Below, one piece after another: positions 34,366-47,175 of a DNA stretch of 64,000 nt. Each line of letters starts with the position of its first letter. Positions within the stretch are counted from its first letter, which is position 1. The notes under the pieces are model-generated. The model worked only from the letters and a program-made list of their open reading frames with translations, was not told the origin of the DNA and ran no database searches. Both the position numbers and the translations under genes were made by a program. Source of the DNA: Dipteronia dyeriana (Eukaryota; Streptophyta; Magnoliopsida; Sapindales; Sapindaceae); assembly GCA_032871835.1 (NCBI GenBank), contig CM065297.1, positions 28,963,598-29,027,597 of the forward strand, read 5' to 3'.

Positions 34366-36062
34366 TATTGCTGAAATAAATAAAACATTTCATTCAGTCA
34401 ATTATTTAAAATAAGTGCGAGTGTTTTGGCATAAATTTAAACATGCATGCACATGTTTAACGAACTAGAACTACTATAAAACTAGTTACTATACCACGAC
34501 AATCTAACATACCACAAAGAAGTGCCGCCTTAGGGTCGGTCAAGTCTTTGCATGTTGGACCGAGACATTCTCAATCAAATGATATTCTAGAATAACTCTT
34601 ATTCCATATCATTCAACCATCGTTCATTCAGTCAGGTTTTTAATTAACAAACTTAATCAAAACCTTCGTGAGTGTAACCCACCATTTCAGATCTCACGAG
34701 CTTAACTCGAGAATTGCCGCCTTAGGGTCGGTCAATCCCGAAATACCCTCAGAAATCCTATCCGTTAGGAAGTCAACCTTGGTATTGACCTTAGTGGAAA
34801 CCCTCTTTAGGGAGGACGAAAGCAAAGCCGTCATGAGGCCCCACTCGGATCTCACAGTGTTGAACTAATGATGGAGACCGCGGGATATATATGTCATATA
34901 TCCCTCTCCCACTCACTATTTTAAAATTATGGTTTTCTTTTAACCGTTAATGCACCTAGACTCTACCGGATTAAACGACTAACTTTAATCAAGTTATCTA
35001 GTGCATTAACTAATTAGAACCAAATTCTAATTAACTAATAAATTATTAATGATTTTTAACAATTAAAAATCTAATCTATTAGTGAATAATTTAAGCCTTT
35101 GTAAACTATTTACTAGGGTTAGATTATTTTGTTAGTGTTTACCAAATTTTAACTATTAAAACTCTAACACTTTATTCGGTTCATTTATTATTAGGTAATT
35201 AATCATATTAATCCTAATTACAATAAATGACCCTATTAATCTAACTTATTAAACTCTTTAATAACTAGATTAATATTAATGAGAATTACCAAGTTTTCTA
35301 ACCATTAAAAAACTGATCTCATTATTCATAGCCAATTATGTATATTGCCCATTTTAATCACATTAAAAAAATACATAAAATATCAGGCTATGATGCATGT
35401 ATGACATATCAAATATATTTGTGTAGGCACATCTAATCTAAATGACATACGTATGCATGACAATGCTTTTATCATCACATAGTATAAAGCACACATAAAT
35501 TGACCAAGTACTGTGGATTATTTAACCTAAAAATTGGAATCTAAAATTACAAAAATTTCCCAAGGCATTCATTGGTCTTCTTGTAATTTCCGAGTCTTCT
35601 AGTCTTTTCAAGTCACTCCGATTCATCTCATAAATCCGAAACGGGAAATCTGCACTGAACACACTAGGAAACACTTGCCAACGGAACCGTGAGTGAACAG
35701 TACCCGGTGAACAGTGCCGACCGTGAACAGTGACGTCGTGAACAGTCGGTGAGCAGTGCCGCCGTGAACAGTGACGTCGTGAATAGTAACGCCCCGTGAA
35801 TAGTACCGTCGTCGAGCGCCGCGTTTCCAGTTCTTCGTTTACAAGTTACAATTTTTTATTTATTATTTACAATACAATAACAATAACAATAAAAAAAATA
35901 AAATAAAAATTATACAACCCATAAACCCTAAATCCACAGTACCATAAAAAATTACGATCAACAATGTTTTAATTAAACATTCATACAATCATAAAGATGG
36001 TGCCTGCACATTCATACATACAGGAGCATCGAAAACAATTTCCAGTTCTGAAAAAATAAATT
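34366..36062 (-). other. Long untranslated leader of the copia element
   Basis: About 1.7 kb between primer-binding site and Gag ATG without open frames, unusually long for copia. TTTATTTATTTCAG just before the ATG looks like a 3' splice site, so a leader intron is possible. It contains a GTGAACAGT-type short repeat (35689-35800) and two copies of GCCGCCTTAGGGTCGGTCAA (34527 and 34716). Confidence 0.6.
35689..35800 (-). repeat. GTGAACAGT-type short repeat in the copia leader
   Basis: Eight or more copies of GTGAACAGT or near variants (GTGAATAGT, GTGAGCAGT), separated by GC-rich spacers such as GACGTC, GCCGCC and ACGTC. The patch is far more GC-rich than its surroundings. Confidence 0.75.
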
Positions 36063-36075
36063 GGTTCTGATACCA
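36063..36075 (-). promoter_or_regulatory. Primer-binding site of the copia element
   Basis: TGGTATCAGAACC on the - strand, two bases from the 5' LTR, matching the complement of the initiator methionine tRNA 3' end used by most plant copia elements. Confidence 0.9.
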
Positions 36076-36077
36076 AT

Positions 36078-38251
36078 TGTTGGAACCCCGTTCACCGGTT
36101 ACGCATCGGAACTTGGTTTTAAAATTTTTATACAGATCATATCTGTATATGAGACCAGTGAACTTTGGATCGTAATTATTTTTCGGAACCAATAGATACA
36201 ATATGTATACACATGATATTGTAATCAACAAAAATCAGAAGAACATACCAACGTTTGGAGGCTCCTTCACTTTACGATATGCTCCTGTCTGAAATACTAT
36301 GTGCTCCTGTCTGAACCACTCGATCTTTCTCGCTATCTCCCAGAACTGGTAACTGCGTGTGGACGCGTCACGATCTCAAGAACTTGAATGGAGGATGTAG
36401 AGAGAATTAAAGAAATTCTTTCTTCTCAATTTGGTGTATTGATCTCATGCACATATGAATTGCATCTCATGTAAATTCACAAATATATGTCACACTGCTG
36501 CTCACTTTTTTTTTTCACAAAAATATATCACAAATCTGTATATATATCACGCATGATGTTGTTTTTATCCAAATATATATATATATATTTCTGCTTTTGC
36601 TATTTGACCAAATATCTCTCAATCACGCCTTTCTTTCACCAATATGGCAATATATATACATATCTATTCACTGCCCTTTTTTACGTGCGTTTTAACAAAT
36701 ATATATCTTTTATATATATATAGAATTCTTACTTACGTAAACTCTTGCGTTATATATATATATTAATAATATATGTATCAAGTATTTACGTCTTATGTAA
36801 ATTCTTCTTTTGATTAATGTTTCACGTGCACACACCAATTTGAATCTAATGCAATCTCTTATGTTATAATTGATATATATATATTTTAATTATCCTTTTC
36901 AAATATATCTAATATATTAAAAGTGATAATAAGTATTTAAATTTAAACTTAAATTCAAATACTTAGATAAATGATTTAGTAAAATAAAATAATCCTATTA
37001 TTTTATCTTCACCTAAATCCATATATCAACTAATACCCTCCAATTAATATTTAATTAATAATTCATAATTATCAATATAATTAAATATTCTAATTATTTT
37101 ATTAATTTAACTATTAACATTTATTAATTAAATAATCTCATTATTCAATTAATTCCCGAATATATACGTGTCACTTTTGTAACACAGTTAATTGGACAAT
37201 CCAATTAATTAACTGTGACCCTTGTTACCTAAATCGATCGGGCTAACAAGGGGGCCTAATAGACCCACAATATTTTGAGCTCCAATAATCATCGGAATCA
37301 TTAATTAAACTCTTTAATTAATATTCCTTGATTATTAACTCCGGTGTTATTCCACTAAAAACCCGAAGCTGCACCTCTCAACTGTAGACGTTTTTACACA
37401 GACCGATACAACTCGGTGTCCATTGATATAGCTATTACACTTGGTGTGATCATCCACAGTAGTTCATAATTAGAGCTGGGTCATAATGTTCGTTATACCC
37501 CTCTAATTATATATATCCTTTAAGCACTGTTGATTCTATAATGAACAATAAATCCTATTTCCATACAGAATTAGGAGAACGCTCATATTGTGCAAGCCCC
37601 GAATCAACCCTTAAGGGAACTACCATCTACTTCTCACAAGAAGGAGTGGATTCCATTATTGTGTACAAACCTTCCCAGCCACAAGCCAAATCGCAATCCC
37701 AACATACAGAGCATATTGATTGGGAACTGCATCCGACCTCTCCCATGGTATATCAAAGACCACGATCTAACCTGAAGGAGTCGATAAGTTACTCAGGATT
37801 AAGATCACCCATATATAGCCATCATTAGTTGATATATATGAATCTCATCGATAAACGGATATTGGTGAGAGATTCATATAGATCATGGCACAGTCCTATA
37901 TGATGACATCATACAAGGTGCCTCCATTCTCATATCTCCATATGAATGATTCAGGATAGAATCACCGTACACTACGGAATGTACCACAACTATAGATTAA
38001 CCACAAATAAAGTACCCAGCTTTATTTGCTATCTATGGACTCTTTAGATTGTACGTCTTTTACTGTATTTATCCGTATATGACACTTATATACACAGTTC
38101 GAGATTACATCTGGAAACCTCGGATATTAAAGATATATGCACAAGTTTATAAAATAAATAAATAACATAACAAGTATGAATTGAACTTTTCTTTTTATTT
38201 ATTTCATAAATCCATTTTACAAATTACATCTTTAGGGCATAAACCCCAACA
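36078..38251 (-). repeat. 5' LTR of the copia element
   Basis: On + it starts TGTTGGAACCCCGTTCACCG and ends AAACCCCAACA. A related, truncated LTR occurs at 59898-61420. Confidence 0.95.
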
Positions 38252-38256
38252 GACCC

Positions 38257-38720
38257 TTCCCCTGTCCACCCCCAACTTCTCCATCTGGGAAAAATGGGGA
38301 TGGGGAATTTTTGGGGAAGATATATCTATCCCCAATCTCAGTTCCTCATTTTCTCTGTTTTTCTCTGTTTTTTCCCTTTTTCCCATTTTCCTCAGTCCCC
38401 CATTTTCCCATTTAACTAAAAATTACAAATTAAACTAAAAAAATAAACATTTCATTACAAATACAAAATAAAATCCATTAATACAGTAAAAATAGTAAAT
38501 GTGTATATATATTTAGGGTTTCAAAGAATAAAAAAAAGATATTAAAAATATATATTATAATTATATTTATATATGTTTGGGGGAAATGGGGATAGGGAGG
38601 GGTCCCCCCGTCCCCATCCCCATTTCAATTTAGGGATGATTTTCATCCCTTTCCCCCAAAAAATAAATTCCCAAATGGGGATATGGATGGGGATGAGGAT
38701 GCGGGGAATTGGTTCCTTAG
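38257..38720. mobile_element. G-run-rich insertion (possible MITE), right piece
   Basis: Many GGGGATGGGGA and CCCCATCCCC blocks at both ends of an AT-rich core (38400-38570), giving strong inverted-repeat character: AATGGGGATGGGGAATTTTT against CCCCATCCCCATTTCAATTT. Such G-run-rich, self-complementary elements are usually non-autonomous hAT-type MITEs. The left piece is at 28770-28837. Target duplication not established. Confidence 0.4.
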
Positions 38721-38739
38721 AAAAAAAATGTGCATCTTT

Positions 38740-40155
38740 AGTCTCAGCCCAGCGTATCCTAGCGCTCCAGGCGATCAGACGGATGGAGTCCCTCCTTAGA
38801 GCGCACCCCTTCGGTCAACATAGCAGACCAGATGATCCATACAGCGCACCCCTCTGGTCTATCCTAGTGCACCCGACAATGACCTATCTAGTGTATCCCG
38901 GCATAGCCACCAGGCAATGACCACTTCGTTCGATCCCGATGCAGCCCATCCCTTAGTGACCTCTCGGGTCGATCCCGGTGCAGCCCATCCAACAGGTCGA
39001 TCTGGCCTCAGTGCACCCATCCACGCAATCGACAGGGATAGAATCCCTCCTCCCATCATACCCCAGCGGGCCACGGTCACCATAGACAGGATATGCCACG
39101 ACCTGGGACTAGAGATGCACACTTCATCCCTAATGCTTTATGGAGTTGTATGACATGGTACGTTCCTTACTTGAATTGTCTTTACATTATGGTAGAATCC
39201 TAACGTTTTATAATGTTTATATTGTCAGTATATGGACACGTATCTACACATTTTACGGAAGTGTTAACGAGCATACCCCACATTCTACAGTTAGAGGACA
39301 AATGTACTAGATTCTCAGTTCTTTATAAGTGGCTTTAATATACTATTTTCGCATCTACGTTTTGTTGTTTCTTCAAGTTCATAACATTTCGGTAAATTGT
39401 TTATTTACAATTCTGGACATTCAATAGGGGAGAACCATGCCCTGTGATGTTGAGGGACAAGTCATAATGAAGGGTTGGTCTGTGTTGAATTATAGGTGGT
39501 CCGCTGAGGACATTATGACGGTACGTGGATCACTCCCGTTAGGAAACCGGCATTGGAACGCGGTTGACTTGGTGTGTGTTATACAGTTAGGGTTTAAATA
39601 TGTTTAATTAAACAATCTTAGTTTATCATAAAACTTTCAAATCACGTATCTATAGGTTCTAATACCGTGCAACATTGGCCGCCAACATTGGCTTCTAGCC
39701 AACGTCAACCTCACTGTCGGGAGGACCTATCTCTTAGACCCTTTCAGACAACAAGTTCCCATATATATCAGGAAACAACAGGTTGCTCCATTGAGATGGT
39801 TTTTGCCCTCCATGTTGCATCAGGTGGGGTTTCACGATGCGGGATCGTAGGGCCATTCGAAGTTCGACAAGCAGAATAGGCCCTTTGAGGTGAGCTTGGT
39901 GTCTATATCACTTGTGCCGCAACGACTAGAGGGTATGACTGTTTGAACATAATATTAACTTGAAGTTAGTTTTATTAACATTCTGTTGTAACGATTGTTC
40001 ATGTGGTGCATTTTAGGGGTAACTGTGGTGTCTATATGTTTAGATCGATCGAGTACGTACATGCGAATAGACAGGCTTTCAATTGGTCAGAAGACGAGAT
40101 AGACTCCATCTGGAAGATGATGGCCATGGAGGTTTTTTGTAACTCTAAGCCCTAA
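38740..40155 (+). pseudogene. DUF1985/Ulp1-like gene of MULE-2, protease part
   Basis: Continuation of the gene begun at 26814. A Pro/Arg-rich linker (38740-39157) precedes exons at 39239-39324, 39428-39571, 39656-39932 and 40017-40155. Protease residues visible: His in GRQHWLLANV, Asp in TYLLDPFRQ, Cys in GNCGVYMFRSIEYV. The final exon is open to its TAA at 40153-40155, whereas MULE-1 has a stop there. Lesions: a TAA in the HILRKC exon, a donor changed to ATAAGT after 39324, and a TAG after FHDAGS. Confidence 0.8.
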
Positions 40156-40372
40156 TATATGTTGTAGTTGTTGATGTACGTAACTGTTATAGTAATGAAA
40201 TTATTAATTTTTGTTTAAATTTCAAGTGTTTTCAATTACAAGTACGATACATTTCATACATTCAACAATATGAAAACTAATAATTAACAGACCCATTTAA
40301 TTAATTAATAAGTTAATGAACAAGTCATACAATTCCAAATAATTAAAATGACATCAATATCAATGCTTCTAT

Positions 40373-42531
40373 TCATTCCACGGCAGAGTCCTCGTCAGAG
40401 CACGTTTGTTTGTTATGTCCAACTAAATGATAGATGTTACACTTACGACGGTATTCATCGGGAACAATGCTGCTCAAACTTTCATTAATCAAAAGCGGGT
40501 TAGAACACCTCATGATATTATAACCTGATTTTTCACATCATCTACACGATTGTGCGGTTGTCCTCTCTGAAGACGAGGCATGTCGACCCGCCATCGAGTG
40601 TCCTGCTTGTCTCTTGGAGATTGGATTTAAAACCACCAGTGCAACGATATCGGATGGCACTACCCACGAAGAAGGATGGCCAACAAGCATAATAGGAACC
40701 GAGAATGCATCAATAAGTGTTTGTCTCTTATAGTAATCCGTAAACATATGTGGAATCCAAGTTTTTCTCCTTACAACAACAATGGAAACAGTGACATTCA
40801 CATTTCGGTAATATAAAGCGTAAATTGTAACTTGTAATGTACCTTGCCACTACGTGTGCGTTAGAACATGGAAAAAGATCCATTTATAATTTGTTACATG
40901 TACAAGTCTTTCGGGCTAAGTCAACAACCCACTGCTTTCTGGACAGTTTGTCGAAGGATATGTTACAGTCAACTGGATTGACTGTCATATAACCGTATTT
41001 CTCGACACGTTTCAGGATCACAAGTTATGCAGTGTCGATCAACTGGCGACGCATGAACTACGCAGCTTGATGGCGATCATGAAACCACCTCTGTAGCATA
41101 TTATCGAATGCATTCTGGTGCAGGTTATATAACTCTTCCATGTGCCGGTTATATTTTAATTTAGTGTACGATCTAGCTGCTTTGTCCATTATGGCGGCAA
41201 CATCCTTTATGTGAAATCGCTTCTTAATATTTTTAGAAAAGTGCTGGTAACATATGGTATGAGTTGCATAAAGGAACATTTTAGAAATCCCTACTTCAAT
41301 GCTTGCATGTCAATTGGAAATGAAAACCAGATGATCTATATGACCAAGGGCACCCTTCAAGCAATCCAAAAACCATTCCCATGAAAGGTTATTTTATGAG
41401 TCGCCGTACCCAAAGGCAAGTGGATACATCTGTTCGTTCCCATCTTGTGCAGCTGTGACAAATATTATACCCTTGAATCTTCTCTTTAAATAGGTACCAT
41501 CAACTGCAGCTGTGACAAATATTTCTCGACACGTTTCAAGATCACAAGTTATGCAGTGTCGATCAACTGGCGACGCATGAACTACGCAGCTTGATGGCGA
41601 TCATGAAACCACCTCTGTAGCATATTATCGAATGCATTCTGGTGCAGGTTATATAACTCTTCCATGTGCCGGTTATATTTTAATTTAGTGTACGATCTAG
41701 CTGCTTTGTCCATTATGGCGGCAACATCCTTTATCTGAAATCGCTTCTTAATATTTTTAGAAAAGTGCTGGTAACATATGGTATGAGTTGCATAAAGGAA
41801 CATTTTAGAAATCCCTACTTCAATGCTTGCATGTCAATTGGAAATGAAAACCAGATGATCTATATGACCAAGGGCACCCTTCAAGCAATCCAAAAACCAT
41901 TCCCATGAAAGGTTATTTTCTGAGTCGTCGTACCCAAAGGCAAGTGGATACATCTGTTCGTTCCCATCTTGTGCAGCTGTGACAAATATTATACCCTTGA
42001 ATCTTCTCTTTAAATAGGTACCATCAACTGCAATAACTGGACGCATACACCTCCGAAAACCCCTAGGTAAGGGACCTAACGACATGAAAAAATACAGAAA
42101 TTTATCATTGTCTACACACTGTAAGTCAGTGATTGTACCATGTTTTTATTGTTCCAACACGTAACCAAATGATGACAATAGTTGGAACTTTCTTCATGCA
42201 TTCCATAGGTCAGTGACAATGCATAACGTAAGGCTTGATGTGCCTTTCTGTGTATGATTTGGATGCCATACATTGTTTTCATATTGGAAATTATGTCCTT
42301 CGGACGCATGAGGTGACCATCTTGTTGTTGAAGTCTAGGTGCAACGACTTCTCCAATTATGACTGCACTAGTTTATCGGTGGCGACGGTGAAACTCCTCC
42401 AAGGGACAACTATGTTCGTTGACAAAACTTCTTACTTGGAAGTACATCATTTCATCTCTCCTCATTGATTTTTATTTCCACGTACATTTGTCAATCAAAC
42501 AAGCCAGATGTAACGTCATCTTATTGGTCCT
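40373..42531 (-). pseudogene. MULE transposase of MULE-2, truncated and internally duplicated
   Basis: Begins mid DNA-binding domain at the junction with the LTR at 42532 (RSFVNEHSCPLEEFHRRHR is the first clear block) and ends at a stop near 40373. The core has PVIAVDGTYLKRRFKG and ENNLSWEWFLDCLKG; the FISD aspartate is Asn and is followed by a stop. A 46-residue stretch present in MULE-1 between NAYD and NMLQRWFHDRH is deleted. A 524-bp direct duplication (41001-41524, 41525-42048) breaks the gene further. The SWIM and knuckle parts (40900-40400) are degenerate. Confidence 0.8.
41001..42048 (-). repeat. 524-bp tandem duplication within the MULE-2 transposase
   Basis: CTCGACACGTTTCA begins at 41001 and again at 41525. 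The copies are nearly identical (only a handful of differences by eye, such as TTTATGTGAAATC against TTTATCTGAAATC), so the duplication is recent compared with the decay of the element. Confidence 0.9.
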
Positions 42532-44059
42532 TATCAACGGTGATTTTTGGATTAAGTTTGATTAACCACATGTCAAACAAGTAAGTATGGATCGATAATT
42601 GAATTACGAATTAAAATAAGCAAAAAGTAGATAGGGTACATAATTTTCCGTGGTAAAACCCCAAAACAGGCAAACGTCCACTGTTGCCGGTGGCGGCGAG
42701 AAGAAAAATCACTATGAATGAGATTAATTACATACTCAACCTCTCTTGCACTCTTGTAAGCTAATTTTCGTTGTATCTCTCTCTCTATTTTTCTCCCTAC
42801 TTGTGTTTTTTTTTGTATCCCCTTTTATTGAGATTATGGGTCTATTTATATATGTATAGGACCCTAATCTTTGTTATAAAAGTAAGGAAATATAGTAGTG
42901 TTTTATCAGGACTTGTTACTTGTTGGAGTCATCTTTGTCTTTTTTTCTGTTTCAGAGATATTGTACATTGAATTAGAATCTTCGTAGGATTCTAGTTGAA
43001 TAGACCGCTTGAGACTTATTTCCTGATTGGTGTGTAGTATTCTAGAAAAATTGAGTTATTGCTTGATTTGGACTCTTTTCCTATGTTTTGAGTTCTTTCC
43101 TGAATAGAATTCTCTAACACTGGAGAGGAAATAGAGATGTTTCCTTATTGAAGTATGATTATAGATTCCTTGTTTGAGTAAGATCGTTCTTCTTTGTATT
43201 TGAGTCGTAGTTGCCGTTAATGTCACCCACATGTTGTTTAACTGAGCAACCATCTTATCCCAACCAGACCTTTTATGTCCCGATCAGATGGTTTTTACCC
43301 AATCAGGTTGTCTCTACCCGATTGGTTCGTTTTTCTGACCATCTTAGGTAATCTTCACTGGGCACTGAGATCATCTTTTAATCGTCTTAGGTTGATCTTC
43401 CCTGACTATTGTGACATGGCATATCTAATCATCGTGTTTTAAGGTGATCATGCTGACTTATCAAGCTATCAAAAAATCCTTATAATAATACCCCCATCAA
43501 ATTCGTGAGATGAACTCTTGGCGGCTCAACGAAGAGATTTGAATAATGTTTCCTTTGATTTTTTGGCGCTTATGATCTTATCGTTCTAACCCGATCAAGT
43601 ATCATGTTAAACTGATTATTTTTTTTTATTGTTGCTAAACCGATCAAGTATCTTATTAAACTGATCAGTCTTAAAATCCTTGTTTTTTTGCTTCTTTGTA
43701 GCTAGACTAGTCGGTGTCCCTGACTCTCTGCTCAGGATGATTCCTGACCGTCTTGTTTTCTTTTTAAATCGATTCGGTTAGTGTTTAGATTATTTGTTCG
43801 GGATAATTCCTGATCGTCTTAATTCAGTCGGTGTCCTGACTTTTTGCTCAAGATAATTTCCGACTGTCTTGATTCGGTCGATGTCTCAGCTTTTTGTTCG
43901 GGATGATTCCTAACCGTCTTCATTCGGTCATTGTCCTAACTTTTTGCTAAGGATAATTCTCGACTGTCTTGATTCTTCAACCAAGAGGTGTACTGGGATC
44001 CTTGCCCCATTTTTTTTGTTTTTCCCATGAAAACAAGTTGAAATTCCCTAGAAAGTGTG
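42532..44059 (-). mobile_element. Family A-type gypsy fragment, minus orientation (3' LTR and interior)
   Basis: The LTR spans 42532-43487; its + left end TCAACGGTGATTTTTGG is the inverse of the family A LTR end. The PPT-like ATACCCCCATCAAATTCGTG (43488-43507) is the inverse of the sequence before the 3' LTR at 8087. The interior to 44059 contains CCGATCAAGTATCTTATTAA units, matching the 5527-5960 repeats in reverse. It cuts MULE-2 on its left and is cut on its right by the SIRE-like LTR starting at 44060. Confidence 0.75.
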
Positions 44060-45917
44060 TGTCTATAAACCTAGAATGGGGCGAATAGGTTTTAATTCGA
44101 TTGATTGCTGATTTCACGAATTAATCAACATTACCAAATCTACCCCATTTTACCAAGTGTTCAAATACATAATAATAAACATAAAGCAATAACAACATGC
44201 AATATATACGTAGAAACCCTTCAAATGGGAAAAACCATAGGTTTGTTCAGTGCTCCACACTTGATTCTCAAAATCCACTATTGAATGAAAGTTTATAACC
44301 TAGGTTGACCTCCCATCACATCCAATACGGTTACTAACCATTTCACTCTACCCGATGGGTCTTTTATAGTGATTTTGGATCACCAACCTTGTGCACTAAC
44401 CACTTAGCTACAAGTTTAATCAACAATGAAGAGATAATGACAACCTAAGTGAATATGCAAGAATATTCTATATGTAAAAATGCTAGGTCAAAACATTCAT
44501 GCTTATCTCGGATTAATAATGACAAGAAAAGCAAATTATAGATATCAATGTTCTAAATGCAAAGGCAAGATGAATTAGCTAGAAGGGTAAAACCGTCCTA
44601 AATTCTAGCTATCACTATTCAATACTGTCAACCAACAACCAATACCACAAGCATGTCATAAAAGCTATTAAACACAGAAGCATGAATTTAATTTGTTATG
44701 AAAGTTAAAACCTAGGTATACATGTCATAGTAATGAAACTATAAAGTTTAGAACATGTAGAGAATAACTAGTCATGAACAAACAAGAGACCCATGCTTGA
44801 AAGATGCTTGATGCTTGATGATTGTGATTTGAAGTTTGGTTGAGTAAAAATAATTTCTTGGAGCTCTCACTCTAGGATTCAATTTCTCTCTCTTGGGATT
44901 TAATTTCAGAGCTCTTGGTCTGATTTGGGAAGAAGATGATATATATAAGGTGTAAAAACGAGATGTATAAGAAAAGACGTTTTTGCCCAAACAGGTTTTT
45001 CGCCCCTAGTTTCATCCCTTGAGGGGGCGAAAAGTTAGGGGGAGAAAAGTTTGGGAGCGAAAAGTTTGGGAGCGAAAAGAGCTGCCACAATTTTCGCTGC
45101 TGGTTTCGCCCTTTGAGGGGGTGAAAGGTTGAGCGAAATCTGCTCCCAACACTCTATCTTGAAATTCATGCATATCAAAACATGACCAAACGACTTCAAA
45201 ACCTTTCGTATAATATACCGTTAGAAATGTATGGAAGTATACTTTCTACTCCAATTAACAAAATATGATTTGGATGACTATAGAAAAAGTTATGGTCAAA
45301 TGAGTGACCAAAGATCAGAAACGGACAACAATAGAGATGCCCTATTTTTATGGTCACTTTGGAGATTTCATAACCAATCCAAAAGGTCATGAAATATTAC
45401 GAATAATATACCGTTGGAAAGGTATGGATGTCTAGTTTGTTCAGAAACTTTCAAAACTCATTTTGAAGTAATGTATAAAATTTTATGTAACAAGACCATA
45501 CAAAGGTCAGTTTTGAAAAATACTTAAATCTTTGAAAACCATTCTTTCAAAACTAGACACAGTACTCAAAATAACCAAACCAAATCTAACTCAATGTGCA
45601 CAATAAGTAATCATATGGTTAAAAGCAATGCATGATCATGGAAACATAAATGCAATAAAAAAATACATGAAGTGCAAGTGTGATTGTGAAGGAATGCACA
45701 CATGAGCAATGAGAAACAATGAATAAATGAATGTCAATACAAATGCATGTTCATGTGTGTGTGTGCAACTAAATATCTTCAAAGAGTTAAACAAGTGATA
45801 TACCTTTGAAGTTTGAACTTGATCACGAGCAAAACCGACCTAAACTCCCCTTACATAATTATCCCCAAATGTGGTTTGTCAATCGAAATAAGCCAATCAA
45901 AAACCGAGGAACTAACA
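44060..45917 (-). repeat. 3' LTR of the SIRE-like element
   Basis: 1858 bp, TG/CA ends on + (TGTCTATAAACC to GGAACTAACA). It contains short direct repeats GTTTGGGAGCGAAAA near 45035-45080 and self-complementary GGGGGCGAAA / TTTCGCCC blocks. A related LTR forms the solo LTR at 59212-61644. Confidence 0.8.
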
Positions 45918-46812
45918 ATCTCCCATTTTGGCTATTTCGTGACAAAACCACTCACTCATAAAGTATCCTCACAAAAATAAAAACAACAAGAGGTCAACAA
46001 ACTCATTCTATATTATAAAGAGATACCTAAAGCTAAATCTTCAAATCTTCTATCTCTTGTAGAATGATCATCCCTACAAAATAAAGAAATGCACTTTCCA
46101 AGACAAGTGTATGTAAGGTGATCAAGATAAATAAAAACAAGCGCAATTTGCATGAAATAGAAACAAGTGACATGTAATCAACAATGCACATGCAAAAGCT
46201 CCCCCTAAAAGAGTCAACTCCTCCTAAAAACGGAATTCTTCCTTTATATGCAAAAGCAACATAAACTCTCCCTAAATCCAATATTACTCCCCCTTTTTGT
46301 CACAAGATAGGCAAATGAGTATTCCCCAACCGGGACGCTTTAGCAAAGAGAGATATTTACAATGTAAATGCATAATCATATAGAATATGTAATTTAATTA
46401 AGAGAGAGAGAAATTCAAGGAAGTTTGATTTTTGTGTGAAAAGATTGCCTTGAATGAAATACATGCAACATCAACTTCCAAAAGTATGGTATTTGGCAAA
46501 GAAAAAAACACATGAGGTTCCAAGAGAAGTCAAACCAATTTGCACCAATTTATCAATGGAAAACAAGAAATAGTTTAACAAGAGATAAGAGCAACTATCA
46601 AGCTTTACAAGTTAAACAAGACATGAGCGACTATTGTGCCCTTTTAGATTTTTCCGGGTGAAATGCCCGTATGATAATAGCCTTGTTCAACAAGTAAAGA
46701 GAGAGAGACTATTGGATTGTGAAATCCTTGAAATGGATGCAATATCCTTATTGATTGAAGTCTCAAAAGACACTCTCACACAAATTTGCAATCATTTATA
46801 AGCATTCAATAA

Positions 46813-46912
46813 ATTCATCATGCATAAGAATATAAGCATGTCAAGATCAAGTCTTCATAAACATTCATCATGCATAAGAATATAAGCATGTCAAGATCAA
46901 GTCTTCATAAAC
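46813..46912. repeat. 50-bp perfect tandem duplication
   Basis: The unit beginning ATTCATCATGCATAAGAATA occurs twice with no difference seen (46813-46862 and 46863-46912), inside the non-coding part between RNase H and the LTR of the SIRE-like element. Confidence 0.9.
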
Positions 46913-47175
46913 ATGGGGATAAACTTTGGGTCAATCAAATGTACTTCCCAATCAAATTTCCTAGTCCAAAAATACATGTTTGAACACAAATGAGACATGC
47001 ATTTCAAATAAGGCAAATACACACTTATTGAATAAAAATTCATATAATAATATATTCATCCAATATACTCAAGCAATTAATTAAAGAGCATAAAATTGAA
47101 CAATTATTTGCTTATTAGAAAGCAAGTTCGCTCTCTTTGCTTGAGCTCCCTATATGGGTCAAACATCAAAACTCA

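Larger units (their letters stand above)
28838..38251 (-). mobile_element. Full-length Ty1/copia retrotransposon, 9.4 kb
   Basis: LTRs at 28838-31013 and 36078-38251 (about 2.17 kb each). The flanking 5-bp duplication GACCC is present on both sides (28833-28837 and 38252-38256). The element reads on the - strand: primer-binding site at 36063-36075, polyprotein 34365 to 31028, polypurine tract at 31014-31024. Domain order protease, integrase, reverse transcriptase, RNase H is that of copia. Several stops and frameshifts and a deletion in gag make it non-autonomous. Confidence 0.95.
25668..42531. mobile_element. MULE-2: second protease-carrying Mutator-like element, split and truncated
   Basis: The left end GGGTTCAAAAAATAAATAGC matches that of MULE-1. 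Gene order is the same: DUF1985/Ulp1 gene on +, transposase on -. It is interrupted by the copia element at 28838-38251 and by G-rich sequence beside it. The right end is missing, because at 42531/42532 the DNA-binding part of the transposase stops abruptly against a family A LTR. Without the copia insertion, about 7.4 kb of the element remain. Both genes are disabled. Confidence 0.8.
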
